From: Kordiimonas sp. SCSIO 12610
GTDB lineage: Bacteria > Pseudomonadota > Alphaproteobacteria > Sphingomonadales > Kordiimonadaceae
DNA: 64,000 bases
Direction of reading: 5' to 3'
Assembly: GCF_024398015.1 (NCBI RefSeq)
Contig: NZ_CP073747.1
Coordinates: 2,346,001-2,410,000 of the forward strand
This document shows positions 26,240 through 35,431 of this stretch, one piece after another. Every line of letters begins with the position of its first letter. Position 1 is the first letter of the stretch. The notes beneath the pieces were generated by a model. It was not told where the DNA came from and did no database searches. It saw nothing but the letters and a program-made list of their open reading frames with translations. The translations under genes and the position numbers were made by a program.

Positions 26240-26914
26240 TTAGCAGAATTCGATATTATGGCGTCTGCGTAAACTTAATCCAATCCCAGCAAAGCCAATA
26301 ATCATCATTAGCCATGTCGCAGGCTCAGGGACTGCTGGAACTGTTGGTGAAAATGATCGAGCGAGAAGCAGATTATCAAACCCGACAACGTCATCAAAAT
26401 TACTGTCACCTATGAAATAAGAATTATAAAAAGTAAGCGAGGTAATCCCTTCCACAGATGTTAAGCCCGAGAAGAGACGATTACCACGTTCACCAACAAA
26501 GTTTTCTGCTATCAGATCAACATCACCATTTGACGTCGTAACCGTGAAAGTTGACCGTGCCCGTGTGCCCAAATCAAAGATATCCAAACCAACAGCATGA
26601 ACTGGGCTATCGAATTCGAATACAAAGGTATTATCGCTTAGAACCGTTTCATTGCTGATCGAAACACCATCGCCGTAAAAGGAATCGAAAGGGCCACTGC
26701 CATCATTGACCGTTGCAATGGGAGTAGAAAATGTTCCCGTACCGAAATCGATTGTGTCTCCGTTATCGACAACAGTATCAAATGTGTTCAATACCAATCC
26801 CGTAACAGCGGCTTCAAAGTCCATTCGGTCCGAATAAAAAGTGGTTTGTGCAAATGCGTTACTCGATAGCCCAAAGGCCATTATGACGCTGATCAAATAA
26901 TATTTCAGTTTCAT
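26240..26914 (-). CDS. PEP-CTERM exported protein (duplicate copy B)
   Basis: From the ATG at 26914 the protein is 224 residues, the same length as copy A. The frame extends upstream to 27001, but the homologous start and signal peptide begin here (MKLKYYLISVIMAFGLSS). The only marked divergence from copy A is near residues 70-85 (TVNDGSGPFDSFYGDGVSIS here). The C-terminal sorting signal is VPEPATWLMMIIGFAGIGLS plus RRR. The variable patch flanked by conserved sequence suggests diversification of one exposed loop. Confidence 0.85.
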   Translation of the reverse strand: MKLKYYLISVIMAFGLSSNAFAQTTFYSDRMDFEAAVTGLVLNTFDTVVDNGDTIDFGTGTFSTPIATVNDGSGPFDSFYGDGVSISNETVLSDNTFVFEFDSPVHAVGLDIFDLGTRARSTFTVTTSNGDVDLIAENFVGERGNRLFSGLTSVEGITSLTFYNSYFIGDSNFDDVVGFDNLLLARSFSPTVPAVPEPATWLMMIIGFAGIGLSLRRRHNIEFC

Positions 26915-26992
26915 GATACATCTTCTTTCAGTCTTATCTTTTACTATTTCGCCAATTGTGTTTGATGGCTTCGATAGCGTTTTATGCGTGCA

Positions 26993-27034
26993 ATGTATCA
27001 AAGATATGTCGAGAAATGTATCAATTGTATCAAT
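26993..27034 (-). promoter_or_regulatory. TATCAA-rich element upstream of PEP-CTERM copy B
   Basis: Third copy of the element, more diverged in its first half (ATGTATCAAAGATATGTCGA) but keeping the TATCAATTGTATCAA half. Confidence 0.5.
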
Positions 27035-27064
27035 AGACTTCGGTGAGGATTTAAACCGAAAAAC

Positions 27065-27655
27065 CTATTTGTCTTTGAAACGTGTCTTGGAGTTCAGGAT
27101 TTCCTCTATCCAGGGAAAATGTTCCCTGCCGATGAATAGCTGTTGATCAATGAAATATGCTGGGGCTTCCACAATTCCACTCGCGTAGGCTTTTTCTAGG
27201 TCGCGGTCATACTGTTGTCGGACTTTATCCTCATCAAAGCTATCCTGTGGCAAACCACATTTACCCAGCAACGATTTGACAACATCAGCGTCATCAAGAT
27301 TTTCATGAGCTTCCCAGAAGGCCTTAAACGCCAATTTCACAAAATCAGTTCGCTTTGCTGAAAGCTGGTTTAGGACTGCAAGTGCCAAGCTAGGTTCTTG
27401 CGATCGCGAGGGGAATTTTAAATCTATCCCCTGCCGTTCCGCATATTTTTCAAACAATTTTCGCTTTGAAAGGTCACGAACTTGATTATGCCTCAGGCTA
27501 AGTTCTTCACGACCAGCCAACTTTGGTATCGGGCGTTCAACCGTCTTAAATGCTCGCCATTCAATATCCACCTGATATTTTTCAGCAAGGGCAAGTGTGG
27601 GCAAAAGTGCCAAATAACAAGCAGGGGATTTAAAGTCGATATATACTGTCAACAC
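27065..27655 (-). CDS. DsbA-fold 2-hydroxychromene-2-carboxylate isomerase-like protein
   Basis: This 196-residue protein begins LTVYIDFKSPACYLAL, the family hallmark where SP-A replaces a CxxC. It ends with YFIDQQLFIGREHFPWIEEIL, the DsbA-like cis-Pro/substrate region. Family members (kappa-class GST-like) use glutathione in aromatic degradation or unknown reactions. It overlaps the upstream, longer homologue by seven bases. No aromatic-degradation genes are adjacent, so the substrate is open. Confidence 0.82.
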   Translation of the reverse strand: MLTVYIDFKSPACYLALLPTLALAEKYQVDIEWRAFKTVERPIPKLAGREELSLRHNQVRDLSKRKLFEKYAERQGIDLKFPSRSQEPSLALAVLNQLSAKRTDFVKLAFKAFWEAHENLDDADVVKSLLGKCGLPQDSFDEDKVRQQYDRDLEKAYASGIVEAPAYFIDQQLFIGREHFPWIEEILNSKTRFKDK

Positions 27656-28329
27656 GGCGCGATCTCATATGCAATATCAGGCATTTCGCCCTTACAGCCA
27701 GAAAGCATCCACCGGATATATGGGATATGCTCGCGGCCAAACAAAACTTCACCGTCCAGCACAAATGTGGGAACACCGTATATGCCGTTATTATGAAAAT
27801 GCTCACTCAATCGGTCATGAATTTCGCGCCCTTCATCCGCTTGATAGTCTTCAAACCCGTCAGAATTAACACCCGCCTGCTCCAAACATTCCATCACCAC
27901 ATTGGTATTTTCGATATTTAACTCTCTGCGCCAAAAGGCAGGATAAACAGCTTCGAAATACTGACTCAGGTTTTTGCGATTTTTTTGGGCAGCCCATAAA
28001 ATTCCAATATTTACGATACTGGAATCCCAAATCTTTTCGGTTCCTTTAAGCACTAATCCTTGTCGTTCTGCATAGCGGCGGGCGTCATGATATGAATATT
28101 TGATCATGTTCCACGTATGCTGGCTACGCGCCTTCGAGGATATTACCTGACCATCTTTCTTTTCAGCAGATCCCAAATAGCTTGGGATATCAAGGGTGAG
28201 TGGCCGCCAATCAAACTCAAGACCTAGTTTTTTTTCTAACGCCAAAATTTGCCGATATGCGACAAAGGCATAAGGACTTTTAATATCCATATACACGATT
28301 AGTGGCGAGCTACTTTCCAGTATTTTCAT
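27649..28329 (-). CDS. DsbA-fold isomerase-like protein, second copy
   Basis: This 226-residue protein starts LIVYMDIKSPYAFVAYRQILALEKKLGLEFDWRPL and ends with VPTFVLDGEVLFGREHIPYIRWML. It is a distant paralogue of the downstream gene (SPxA start, similar lengths of helical insert). Such tandem pairs may form heterodimers. The middle contains an extra stretch with QHTWNMIKYSYHDARRYAERQG. It is first in a two-gene unit. Confidence 0.82.
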   Translation of the reverse strand: MKILESSSPLIVYMDIKSPYAFVAYRQILALEKKLGLEFDWRPLTLDIPSYLGSAEKKDGQVISSKARSQHTWNMIKYSYHDARRYAERQGLVLKGTEKIWDSSIVNIGILWAAQKNRKNLSQYFEAVYPAFWRRELNIENTNVVMECLEQAGVNSDGFEDYQADEGREIHDRLSEHFHNNGIYGVPTFVLDGEVLFGREHIPYIRWMLSGCKGEMPDIAYEIAPC

Positions 28330-28434
28330 AACATAAAGCAGTAGTTCAGAAGCAAGTGCGCGTCAACACTAGTGGAAATACTCAAATAGTATTGGGGTTA
28401 ACTAATGCAGATTAACATTACACTTCTGCATTCA

Positions 28435-29244
28435 TTATCCAACAAACGCTTTTTCCACGACAAATTCGGCGGGTGCCGCGTTTGACCCTTCGGTTAATCC
28501 AGCCGCTGCCAATAGGGTTTTGGTATCTGCAATCATCTGGTTAGAACCACAAATCATAGCGCGGTCTGTTTGAGGGTTTAGGCCATTTAATCCTAGCATC
28601 TGGAACAGTTCTCCATTTTCAATAAAGCTGGTGATACGACCATTTCTGAAATATTGCTCGCGGGTAACACTATCAAAATAGTAAAGCTTTCCATTGGCAA
28701 GCTCACCCAGATATTCATGCTCTATCACGCTACCAACAACCTGCTTGCTATAATCAAGCTCAATCGCTTCACGGCATGTGTGAGTTACGATAACCTTATT
28801 AAATTTCTCATAGGTTTCAGGATCGCGGATAATACTGGCAAAGGGTGCAAATCCCGTCCCTGTTGAGAAAAGATAAAGGTTCTCACCAGGTTTCAATGCA
28901 TCATGAACAAGCGTGCCAACGGGTTTACGCCCTAACAGGACTTTATCACCCGGGTTAATTTTCTGCAGACGTGAAGTTAGCGGACCATCCGGCACTTTAA
29001 TCGAAAAAAACTCAAGCTCATCATCCCAATTTGGACTCGCGATCGAATAGGCACGCAGCAACGGTTTCCCATTCACCTGAAGGCCCATCATAACAAATTC
29101 GCCGGATCTAAATTTAAACCCACTGGGGCGCGTTATTCTGAAAGAAAAAAGAAAATCTGTATAGTGAGTGACGGCAATCACCGTTTCCTCTGTCGGGCCA
29201 TTTGAAGCCGGCTGTTTTGCTTTTAAATCAACATTGATATTCAT
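28435..29244 (-). CDS. fpr: Ferredoxin-NADP reductase
   Basis: This 269-residue protein has the FAD-binding motif LLRAYSIASPNWDDELEF (RxYSxxS), a second motif at DGPLTSRLQKINPGDKVLLG and the NADP site LFSTGTGFAPFASIIRDPE. It ends VEKAFVG, matching the subclass of bacterial Fpr enzymes with a C-terminal extension after the usual Tyr position. Fpr shuttles electrons between NADPH and ferredoxin or flavodoxin for oxidative-stress defence and Fe-S repair. It is divergent from fur, with a Fur-box-like sequence between them. Confidence 0.9.
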   Translation of the reverse strand: MNINVDLKAKQPASNGPTEETVIAVTHYTDFLFSFRITRPSGFKFRSGEFVMMGLQVNGKPLLRAYSIASPNWDDELEFFSIKVPDGPLTSRLQKINPGDKVLLGRKPVGTLVHDALKPGENLYLFSTGTGFAPFASIIRDPETYEKFNKVIVTHTCREAIELDYSKQVVGSVIEHEYLGELANGKLYYFDSVTREQYFRNGRITSFIENGELFQMLGLNGLNPQTDRAMICGSNQMIADTKTLLAAAGLTEGSNAAPAEFVVEKAFVG

Positions 29245-29353
29245 GGCACTATTCCTTTGCGCATGGTCACATTATTTTCTGAAATGAGTTGTATTTTGAG
29301 CCGAATTTCTGGGGATAACCTTGAAAAGGTCGACAATGACATTTTATCTATTG

Positions 29354-29380
29354 CAAATAATAATAATTATCAATATCATT
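29354..29380. promoter_or_regulatory. Fur-box-like site between fpr and fur
   Basis: CAAATAATAATAATTATCAA followed by TATCATT resembles the GATAATGATAATCATTATC consensus with interrupted symmetry. Its place between fpr and fur supports iron control of both genes. Confidence 0.45.
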
Positions 29381-29495
29381 TTTATTGTTAACTTCATTAG
29401 GAAATATTTTGCATGGAAAACCTAATCTATAATTTGGTTAGCGTTGTTCTAGCCCTCAAAAATACGAATGCATTAGCCAAGAAAGGATAATCCTT

Positions 29496-29924
29496 ATGCC
29501 GAATTCAAGAATTGATATCGAAACCCAATGCATGGAAAAAGGGATGCGCATGACCGAGCAACGCAGAGTGATCGCCGCCGTTCTAACAAATGCGACCGAC
29601 CACCCCGATGTAGACGAAATTTATCGCCGTGCCTCAGAGATTGACAATGAGATCAGTATTGCAACGGTTTATCGAACCGTTCGGTTATTTGAAGACGCAG
29701 GTATTTTGGAACGCCACGATTTTGGTGACGGACGTTCGCGCTATGAGCCCTTATCCGACGATCATCATGATCATTTGATCAATGTGGAAACCGGCGAAGT
29801 ACTGGAATTTAATAATGAGCAAATTGAAAAGCTTCAGGAAATGATTGCAAAGCAAATGGGGTTCAAGCTTGTTGACCACCGCATGGAACTGTACGCAATT
29901 CCACTGGATGAAAGTGACCGCTAA
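29496..29924 (+). CDS. fur: Fur-family metalloregulator (Fur/Mur type)
   Basis: This 142-residue protein has a winged helix with RMTEQRRVIAAVL and the recognition region SIATVYRTVRLFEDAGIL. The metal site includes DDHHDHLINVETG. The two C-terminal CxxC pairs of E. coli Fur are absent, as is usual in alphaproteobacterial Fur/Mur. The regulator controls iron or manganese homeostasis. A zinc-specific Zur would usually keep the Cys pairs, so Zur is less likely. Confidence 0.85.
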   Translation: MPNSRIDIETQCMEKGMRMTEQRRVIAAVLTNATDHPDVDEIYRRASEIDNEISIATVYRTVRLFEDAGILERHDFGDGRSRYEPLSDDHHDHLINVETGEVLEFNNEQIEKLQEMIAKQMGFKLVDHRMELYAIPLDESDR

Positions 29925-30286
29925 AAATAGTTGATGAGAGTTCTGGTATTATGAACCCTCTTTATAGTGACGCTGGTTAGCAAACTACTTAATCAATTCT
30001 GCTTATAAAGCAACATCGCCACAATTAATACTCCGCACCCTATTCTGATAGTACTATACCATCCACAGGGGCAAGTTGGTCAATGTAGCCCCTATTATCT
30101 CAAGTTTATAACTGATTAGTCACCTGTACAAACACACCAAGTTCTGTGAGATGCGACTTACAAACCCAAAAACTGCAGATTTATTTTCAATTATACTCTT
30201 AAGCATCTTGCCCCTTTGGGGGACACAGGGGTATGACTGGGACCAATAAGAAAATAAGCCAATACACAAGAGTAAAAGAGATAACG
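29925..30286. other. Intergenic region, no gene seen
   Basis: These 362 bases hold a 6-bp hairpin (AGGGGC/GCCCCT, 30067-30093) and a second C/G-rich hairpin near 30208. An in-frame extension of the next gene to ATG 30233 exists but lacks a ribosome-binding site and family similarity. No RNA gene is recognised. Confidence 0.5.
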
Positions 30287-30952
30287 ATGAAAATTATAGT
30301 AACAGGTGCTTATGGAGCGCTAGGCAGAGCTGTCTGCGACACACTCGCAAACGAAGGCATCGATGTCATAGCAATTGATCATGCAGCCAGCCCACCAGAG
30401 GGCTTTCAGACACATTCATTATTTAGCGATGTCGATTTGACACTGGAAGCATCCGTGAAGGAAATTACGGATACTCTCGATCAGGAAAAAACTATAATCG
30501 ATGGGATCGTGAACATAGCGGGCGGCTTCGCATGGGAAACACTGCATGATGGCTCAATTAAAACATGGGAGACCATGTGGCAGCGAAATTTGATGACAAC
30601 GCTGAATAGTTGCAAGGAATTTAGTCGCCTTATGTCCAAAAATGGCGGCTCAATTATCAATATTGGTGCGGCAGCAACCGATCGTGCGAACGCAGGCATG
30701 GGGGCGTATACAGCATCAAAATCCGCTGTCAGCAGATTGAGTGAAGCCTTAAGTGACGAATTACGCAGTCAAAAAATCAGAGTGAATACAATCTTACCCA
30801 CAATCATCGATACGCCCGCCAATAGGTCAGACATGCCTGACGCTGATTTCAGTGAATGGGTCACACCTGGGCAGATTGCAAATACGATTAACTTTTTATT
30901 ATCTGAGAAAAGTAGCGGCATCACAGGTGCAGCTATCAGAATGACAGGCTAA
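30287..30952 (+). CDS. Short-chain dehydrogenase/reductase, dihydropteridine-reductase-like
   Basis: From ATG 30287 (AAGAG before it) the protein is 221 residues. It has a glycine motif TGAYGALG near the N-terminus, NIAGGFAWE, INIGAAATDR and YTASKSAVSRL. The short length and the AGGFAW segment resemble quinonoid dihydropteridine reductases. It is followed 10 bases later by an aromatic-type aminotransferase, so a joint role in phenylalanine/tyrosine metabolism is plausible. Substrate specificity cannot be set from sequence alone. Confidence 0.78.
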   Translation: MKIIVTGAYGALGRAVCDTLANEGIDVIAIDHAASPPEGFQTHSLFSDVDLTLEASVKEITDTLDQEKTIIDGIVNIAGGFAWETLHDGSIKTWETMWQRNLMTTLNSCKEFSRLMSKNGGSIINIGAAATDRANAGMGAYTASKSAVSRLSEALSDELRSQKIRVNTILPTIIDTPANRSDMPDADFSEWVTPGQIANTINFLLSEKSSGITGAAIRMTG

Positions 30953-30962
30953 AGGCAAACTA

Positions 30963-32153
30963 ATGCTTCAGGACTTAAAACAACTACCAGCGGACCCTAT
31001 TCTTGGGCTTTCAGCGCGTTATCAACAGGATGAAAACCCAGAGAAAGTTGACCTTGGGGTCGGCGTATACAAGGACGATAACGGTAAAACGATAATTATG
31101 TCTGCTGTGCAGAAGGCGTTTGATCATCTGGCCGCAACCGAAGGCAGTAAGGTTTATGTATCACCTGCTGGCTACCCCGGTTTCATCGAACATGTATCAA
31201 AACTAATCTTTGGTGAAAGCCTATCTGATTTCGGGCATGGAAAAATTGGTGCGGTTCAAACGCCTGGCGGCTGCGGGGCCCTGCGACTAGGGTTTGATTT
31301 AATCGCCGCCAACAGCCCACAATCCAGTGCTTGGGTAAGCAATCCAACATGGGCCAATCATGTTCCCATAATCGGCGCAGCAGGACTAGAGCACCGAGTC
31401 TATGACTATTATGATCATGCCACATCCTCTATAAATTTTGCTGCGATGTGTGATAGCCTTCAAAATGCGAAAGAAGGCGATGTTGTACTTATTCATGGTT
31501 GTTGTCACAATCCAACTGGCGCAGATATATCAACAGACCAAGCAGATAAGCTGATTTCGATTATAAATGAACGGTCTCTTATTCCATTCATTGATATGGC
31601 GTATCAAGGGTTTGCAAACGGACTGGAGGAAGACAGCATTCTGGTACGTTCAATTTTTCAAGCCTGCCCAGAAGCCTTTTTAACATACAGTTGTTCCAAA
31701 AACTTCGGACTATACCGTGAAAGAACCGGGGCTGTGTTTGTTAAAGGCAACAATCAGGATTGTGGATCAGCGATTGTCACACACCTGAATAAAATCGCCC
31801 GTGAAAGCTATAGCATGCCACCTTCGCACGGTGCTGCGATAGTTACAACAATTCTCGAAAGCGAAAATTTACAAGAAGAGTGGAAAAGCGAGCTCATAGA
31901 AATGCAGCAACGCATGCTTCACCTCAGGTCGTTATTCGATGGTCACTTGAAAGCAATAGATATTGGGTCAAACGTTGCTGACGTGGCTAATCAGTCTGGG
32001 ATGTTTTCAATGTTGAATATAAGCCCGCAGCAGGTTGAACTGCTGCAAAAGGACAGTTCTATTTACATGCCGTCTAATGGCCGTGTGAACATTGCTGGCT
32101 TAACCGAACAGAAAATACCGTATGTGGTAAATGCTATCAAAAACTGCCTATAA
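30963..32153 (+). CDS. Aromatic/aspartate aminotransferase (class I)
   Basis: This 396-residue PLP enzyme is of fold type I, subgroup I-alpha. The N-terminus DPILGLSARYQQDENPEKVDLGVGVYKDDNG is typical of AspC/TyrB. The PLP Lys lies in SCSKNFGLYRERTG, after HGCCHNPTGAD and the Asp/Tyr motif IDMAYQGF. The C-terminal GRVNIAGL contains the substrate-carboxylate Arg. It transaminates aspartate or aromatic amino acids with 2-oxoglutarate. It is co-transcribed with the SDR and ends before a strong terminator. Confidence 0.88.
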   Translation: MLQDLKQLPADPILGLSARYQQDENPEKVDLGVGVYKDDNGKTIIMSAVQKAFDHLAATEGSKVYVSPAGYPGFIEHVSKLIFGESLSDFGHGKIGAVQTPGGCGALRLGFDLIAANSPQSSAWVSNPTWANHVPIIGAAGLEHRVYDYYDHATSSINFAAMCDSLQNAKEGDVVLIHGCCHNPTGADISTDQADKLISIINERSLIPFIDMAYQGFANGLEEDSILVRSIFQACPEAFLTYSCSKNFGLYRERTGAVFVKGNNQDCGSAIVTHLNKIARESYSMPPSHGAAIVTTILESENLQEEWKSELIEMQQRMLHLRSLFDGHLKAIDIGSNVADVANQSGMFSMLNISPQQVELLQKDSSIYMPSNGRVNIAGLTEQKIPYVVNAIKNCL

Positions 32154-32231
32154 TTCTTGTAGCGATTTATAGCCTGAATATATTTCAGTGCTTACACATA
32201 TGACCAAAGGTATCTAATAAAGATACAGAAC

Positions 32232-32268
32232 AAAAAACACCCCAGCCACATAGACCGGGGTGTTTTTT
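32232..32268. terminator. Terminator after the aminotransferase
   Basis: The stem AAAAAACACCCC/GGGGTGTTTTTT gives a bidirectional terminator. Confidence 0.85.
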
Positions 32269-32342
32269 ATATTTAAACCTGTGTTTAGTCGGACGCAAAG
32301 TCGGCGCTAGTGCGCTTTCGCTGTAAACTCACACCCAAATGA

Positions 32343-33347
32343 TTATTCCGTTGGGGCTTTGCCAAACCAGCTGCGATAAGCGCGGGTAAAGCTGCTTTGT
32401 TCGCTGTAACCTAGGGCATGTGCTATTTCGCTAAGCGACCTCCCGCCTTCTTCCTTCATAAAATGATAATTCTGGATACGGACATCCTGAAGCAAATCCC
32501 TGAATGACGTCCCTTCCCCGCTTAAACGGCGGGCCAAGGTTTTACTGCTAACATTCAACATATCGGCAACATCTTCAATCTTGGGCGCTTTGGTTGGAAG
32601 CATATGGTTGATACATTGGCGCACCTTGCCTGTGGTTAATTTATCCACTTCCAGATTACGCAGCGCAACATCAAGCCGTGATTTCAGGATTTCCAGTAAT
32701 TCAAGGTTAGGTTGTGGCAATTTTTTCTGGGCAAGCCCTTTTTTATATTCTAGAAAATCGACCTCTTGGCCGTAATAGACTTTGCAGCCAAAATACTCTT
32801 CATAAGGGTCGGGCGTTGATGGTTTTTGATGCCTAAAGTGCACTGCCATCGCCTCTTCCTTAAACGCCCACAATAGCCAGCGCCCCACATTAGCAAGGCC
32901 GGTGAAAACCGCTTCGATAATTGGCCTTAGGGCTTCTGGGTTATCGGCTTCGATATTGGGGTGCCAATAGGTGCGAACCGTATCTTCTTCAACAACTACT
33001 TTCGTTCGGCCAAATTGCTGGTTCAAACTTTCATACTTGGAATTGGTCTTCCCTGCATCCACAAGGGTTGGCGAGCAAATCCCCGCATAACCAACATCCC
33101 CGAATGTGGCAGGCGTAAAGTTTAAACCAGCTTCAAGGCCAATTGATTTACAGCCCGTTTCCAATTCCGCGGCTGCCAGCATTTTAATCACACGGTCACA
33201 ATCAAACCGGAAAACAGGATTGAGGAAAGCATCATCAGTGGCACCTAATACCCCCAACATTGTTTCCCTATCTGCCCCCTTACTAACTGCTGCATCATAA
33301 AAACACTGAATATAAGGGGCCGAAGCTGTGAACATACAAAAAACCAC
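32343..33347 (-). CDS. AraC-family transcriptional regulator
   Basis: This 334-residue protein has an N-terminal ligand-binding domain of the OruR/ArgR-like Arabinose_bd type (residues 1-215) and a C-terminal double helix-turn-helix. The latter reads KIEDVADMLNVSSKTLARRLSGEGTSF and SLSEIAHALGYSEQSSFTRAYRSWFG. The frame allows ATG starts at residue 1 or 5; the second (MFTASAPYIQ) is more natural. It is convergent with the SDR-aminotransferase pair and could regulate it or something distant; no operator was identified. Confidence 0.88.
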   Translation of the reverse strand: MVFCMFTASAPYIQCFYDAAVSKGADRETMLGVLGATDDAFLNPVFRFDCDRVIKMLAAAELETGCKSIGLEAGLNFTPATFGDVGYAGICSPTLVDAGKTNSKYESLNQQFGRTKVVVEEDTVRTYWHPNIEADNPEALRPIIEAVFTGLANVGRWLLWAFKEEAMAVHFRHQKPSTPDPYEEYFGCKVYYGQEVDFLEYKKGLAQKKLPQPNLELLEILKSRLDVALRNLEVDKLTTGKVRQCINHMLPTKAPKIEDVADMLNVSSKTLARRLSGEGTSFRDLLQDVRIQNYHFMKEEGGRSLSEIAHALGYSEQSSFTRAYRSWFGKAPTE

Positions 33348-33539
33348 TAAATCATTAGAACATGTCCATTATTATCAAAAGAATATGGACAAAATTGTCA
33401 ATACATAACGGCATCTCTGCTCTAATCTACCTAAAATAATAATAAAATTTCACTCTTTGCATAATCCAGTGGGTGAAAAGGCAAAAAAATACGTTCGGGC
33501 AAACAGAACAAAGTTCAGACTGAAAGAAGAGTAAATACA

Positions 33540-34241
33540 ATGAAAAAGATATACATGTCTTTAGCCAGCGTTCTTTTTATTGGAACAGCAGTAGCAGCAC
33601 AAAACCAAACATTCCGTTTTCAAGGAGAGGTTGGCTCCATATTCGACACATCGCCTGAAAGTATTGATCTTATTAATTTTGCAACTACTTTTACTGGCCA
33701 ATTCACTATTAATATTGGGACAGAGGCATTTTCTTCTGATCGTAGATCCGATTCTTCTCGCTTCTTGATTCAACAGAGTAGCGATTATGAGTTCACTAAC
33801 TTGACATTTAGAATTGGTGATCAAGAATTATCCTACCAAGGAAATAGTGATCAAGGTAACTTTTTACGTGTTACAGAAAATGAAAGTTTTAGAGGAGGGT
33901 TTAGAAGAAGCACATCTGCGCAATTGCTTCTGGGGGAAGATATGGGGTTATCAACTAGCGGTATAAGCAACCTGTTTTTTATCTTAGGTTCTACCGTTAA
34001 TTTACCCACCAGTTCTACTGCCCCATCACGTTTAATGGAAATACTAGACAGTCCTTTGGTCGGCACAGGAACTGGCTTCATAAGTTTTCAAGATAATAGA
34101 TCGGTATCTCTTAGAAATATAAGCTATTCACTCATTTCAGGTATCCCTGAGCCCTCAACTTGGCTGATGATGATCATTGGTTTTGCTGTTGCTGGCCTTC
34201 AACTCAAACGCAGGCGTTTTGTCAGCAAACAGTCCGCATAA
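33540..34241 (+). CDS. PEP-CTERM exported protein
   Basis: This 233-residue protein has a signal peptide (TAVAAQ), a Ser/Phe-rich beta body (QTFRFQGEVGSIFDT start) and the sorting signal IPEPSTWLMMIIGFAVAGLQ with LKRRR. The DNA of its last 90 bases nearly equals that of the next PEP-CTERM gene, extending past the stop codon. Its leader contains GGGTGAAAAGG near 33469, a weak form of the CCCATATGGGTGACG dyad. Function unknown. Confidence 0.82.
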   Translation: MKKIYMSLASVLFIGTAVAAQNQTFRFQGEVGSIFDTSPESIDLINFATTFTGQFTINIGTEAFSSDRRSDSSRFLIQQSSDYEFTNLTFRIGDQELSYQGNSDQGNFLRVTENESFRGGFRRSTSAQLLLGEDMGLSTSGISNLFFILGSTVNLPTSSTAPSRLMEILDSPLVGTGTGFISFQDNRSVSLRNISYSLISGIPEPSTWLMMIIGFAVAGLQLKRRRFVSKQSA

Positions 34242-34373
34242 GCCGATTAAACTTAAAATGCAGCAAACGGACAGTTGATTGTGGCCAAAGCCATAAATTT
34301 AAGGCCAGGTGAAAGCACCTTTTGATTGTGTCAAAGCTACATCCATCAAATTTATCATATATTTATAGAGGTT

Positions 34374-34395
34374 ATCCCCCATATGGGTGACGACG
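34374..34395 (+). promoter_or_regulatory. CCCATATGGGTGACGACG dyad element (copy 1)
   Basis: The 22-base site is identical to the one at 41811-41832. The core CCCATATGGG is a perfect palindrome. It lies 114 bases upstream of the GTG start of the next PEP-CTERM gene. Confidence 0.65.
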
Positions 34396-34508
34396 GGGGA
34401 GAATAAACGCTTTAACATAAGTCCTAAGAAGGACAAGGCAAATCAAAATAGGCAGCACAAAGACTTATCAGGCGATAAATTAGTACAGATTGAAAACGGG
34501 AGTTTTAA

Positions 34509-35189
34509 GTGAAGAAAATATTTATAACCATTTTTGCATTGTTGTCGCTTGGGACAACTGCAAACGCGCAGTCGCAAACTTTCAGGTTTACTGGTGATGT
34601 GAATTTCCAAAACCTCACGGTAGCTTCGGTATTTGGCTTTGACACATTGGTCGGTAGTGTCGACGGTAATTTTACTGTTGATGCTAACCCCAGAACTCGG
34701 GTTGAAATCAGTAACTCTATACAAGACCTTGTGCAGTTCGAGTATTCTAACCTTAATGTAAATATTGGCTCACAATCTTTTTCATATACTGGAAACATAA
34801 CCGGCGATGTGACCACTTCCAACATAGTTCGACTTATAGATCGAAAAGGAAGCAACATTTCGGGCGACTTCTTACAACTGATCGGAAACTCTGACGTTTC
34901 TGTTGGATCGACCACAATTACAAGTTTCTTTGTAGCTTTCAACTCTTCAGCTGACTTAATCACGTCCGCAGGGATAAATGATATCGGCGCATTTACAACT
35001 ATTGCACCTTCTAATGCAAACCCAGGCGGCTTTGGAAGCTCAGCAGGTTTTGCTCGCTTTGCAAACACTTCTATTTCCGCTGTTTCCGCTATCCCTGAAC
35101 CCGCGACATGGCTGATGATGATTATTGGTTTTGCTGTTGCTGGTCTTCAACTCAAGCGCAGGCGTTTTACGCATAAACATTTCGCATAA
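34509..35189 (+). CDS. PEP-CTERM exported protein, GTG start
   Basis: This 226-residue protein has a GTG start preceded by CGGGAG, a signal peptide ending NAQS, a beta-rich body starting QTFRFTGDVNFQNLTVASVF and a sorting signal IPEPATWLMMIIGFAVAGLQ with LKRRR. Its whole leader (ACTTATCAGGCGATAAATT onward) is shared with the gene at 41949, which also uses GTG. It is a likely target of the LuxR-hydrolase regulator. Function unknown. Confidence 0.84.
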   Translation: MKKIFITIFALLSLGTTANAQSQTFRFTGDVNFQNLTVASVFGFDTLVGSVDGNFTVDANPRTRVEISNSIQDLVQFEYSNLNVNIGSQSFSYTGNITGDVTTSNIVRLIDRKGSNISGDFLQLIGNSDVSVGSTTITSFFVAFNSSADLITSAGINDIGAFTTIAPSNANPGGFGSSAGFARFANTSISAVSAIPEPATWLMMIIGFAVAGLQLKRRRFTHKHFA

Positions 35190-35431
35190 ACGGATTAAAC
35201 TCGCGCATATCGAAACAGTTATGTTTCCTTTGATCACAGCCCTTAATGTGCGCGGGTTCTCCCAATCATCAAATACGCCAATATATATAACAGGGTGGGC
35301 ATAGAATATTCTGGTCTCAATCAACGGTCTCCATCAAAGCTGTTTGACCAAATACAACACTCTCCATTAACGCATTCATCGGGAGAACTCTGGTACCCGA
35401 TTGCCCGCCCCCTTCGATACAGGAGCATCAA

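Larger units (their letters stand above)
25207..27034. repeat. Tandem duplication of an 890-bp PEP-CTERM unit
   Basis: The upstream element, gene and terminator are repeated with a period of about 892-894 bp (element at 25207, 26101 and 26993). Coding and flanking sequence are both conserved, pointing to a recent DNA-level duplication rather than separate gain. Confidence 0.8.
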
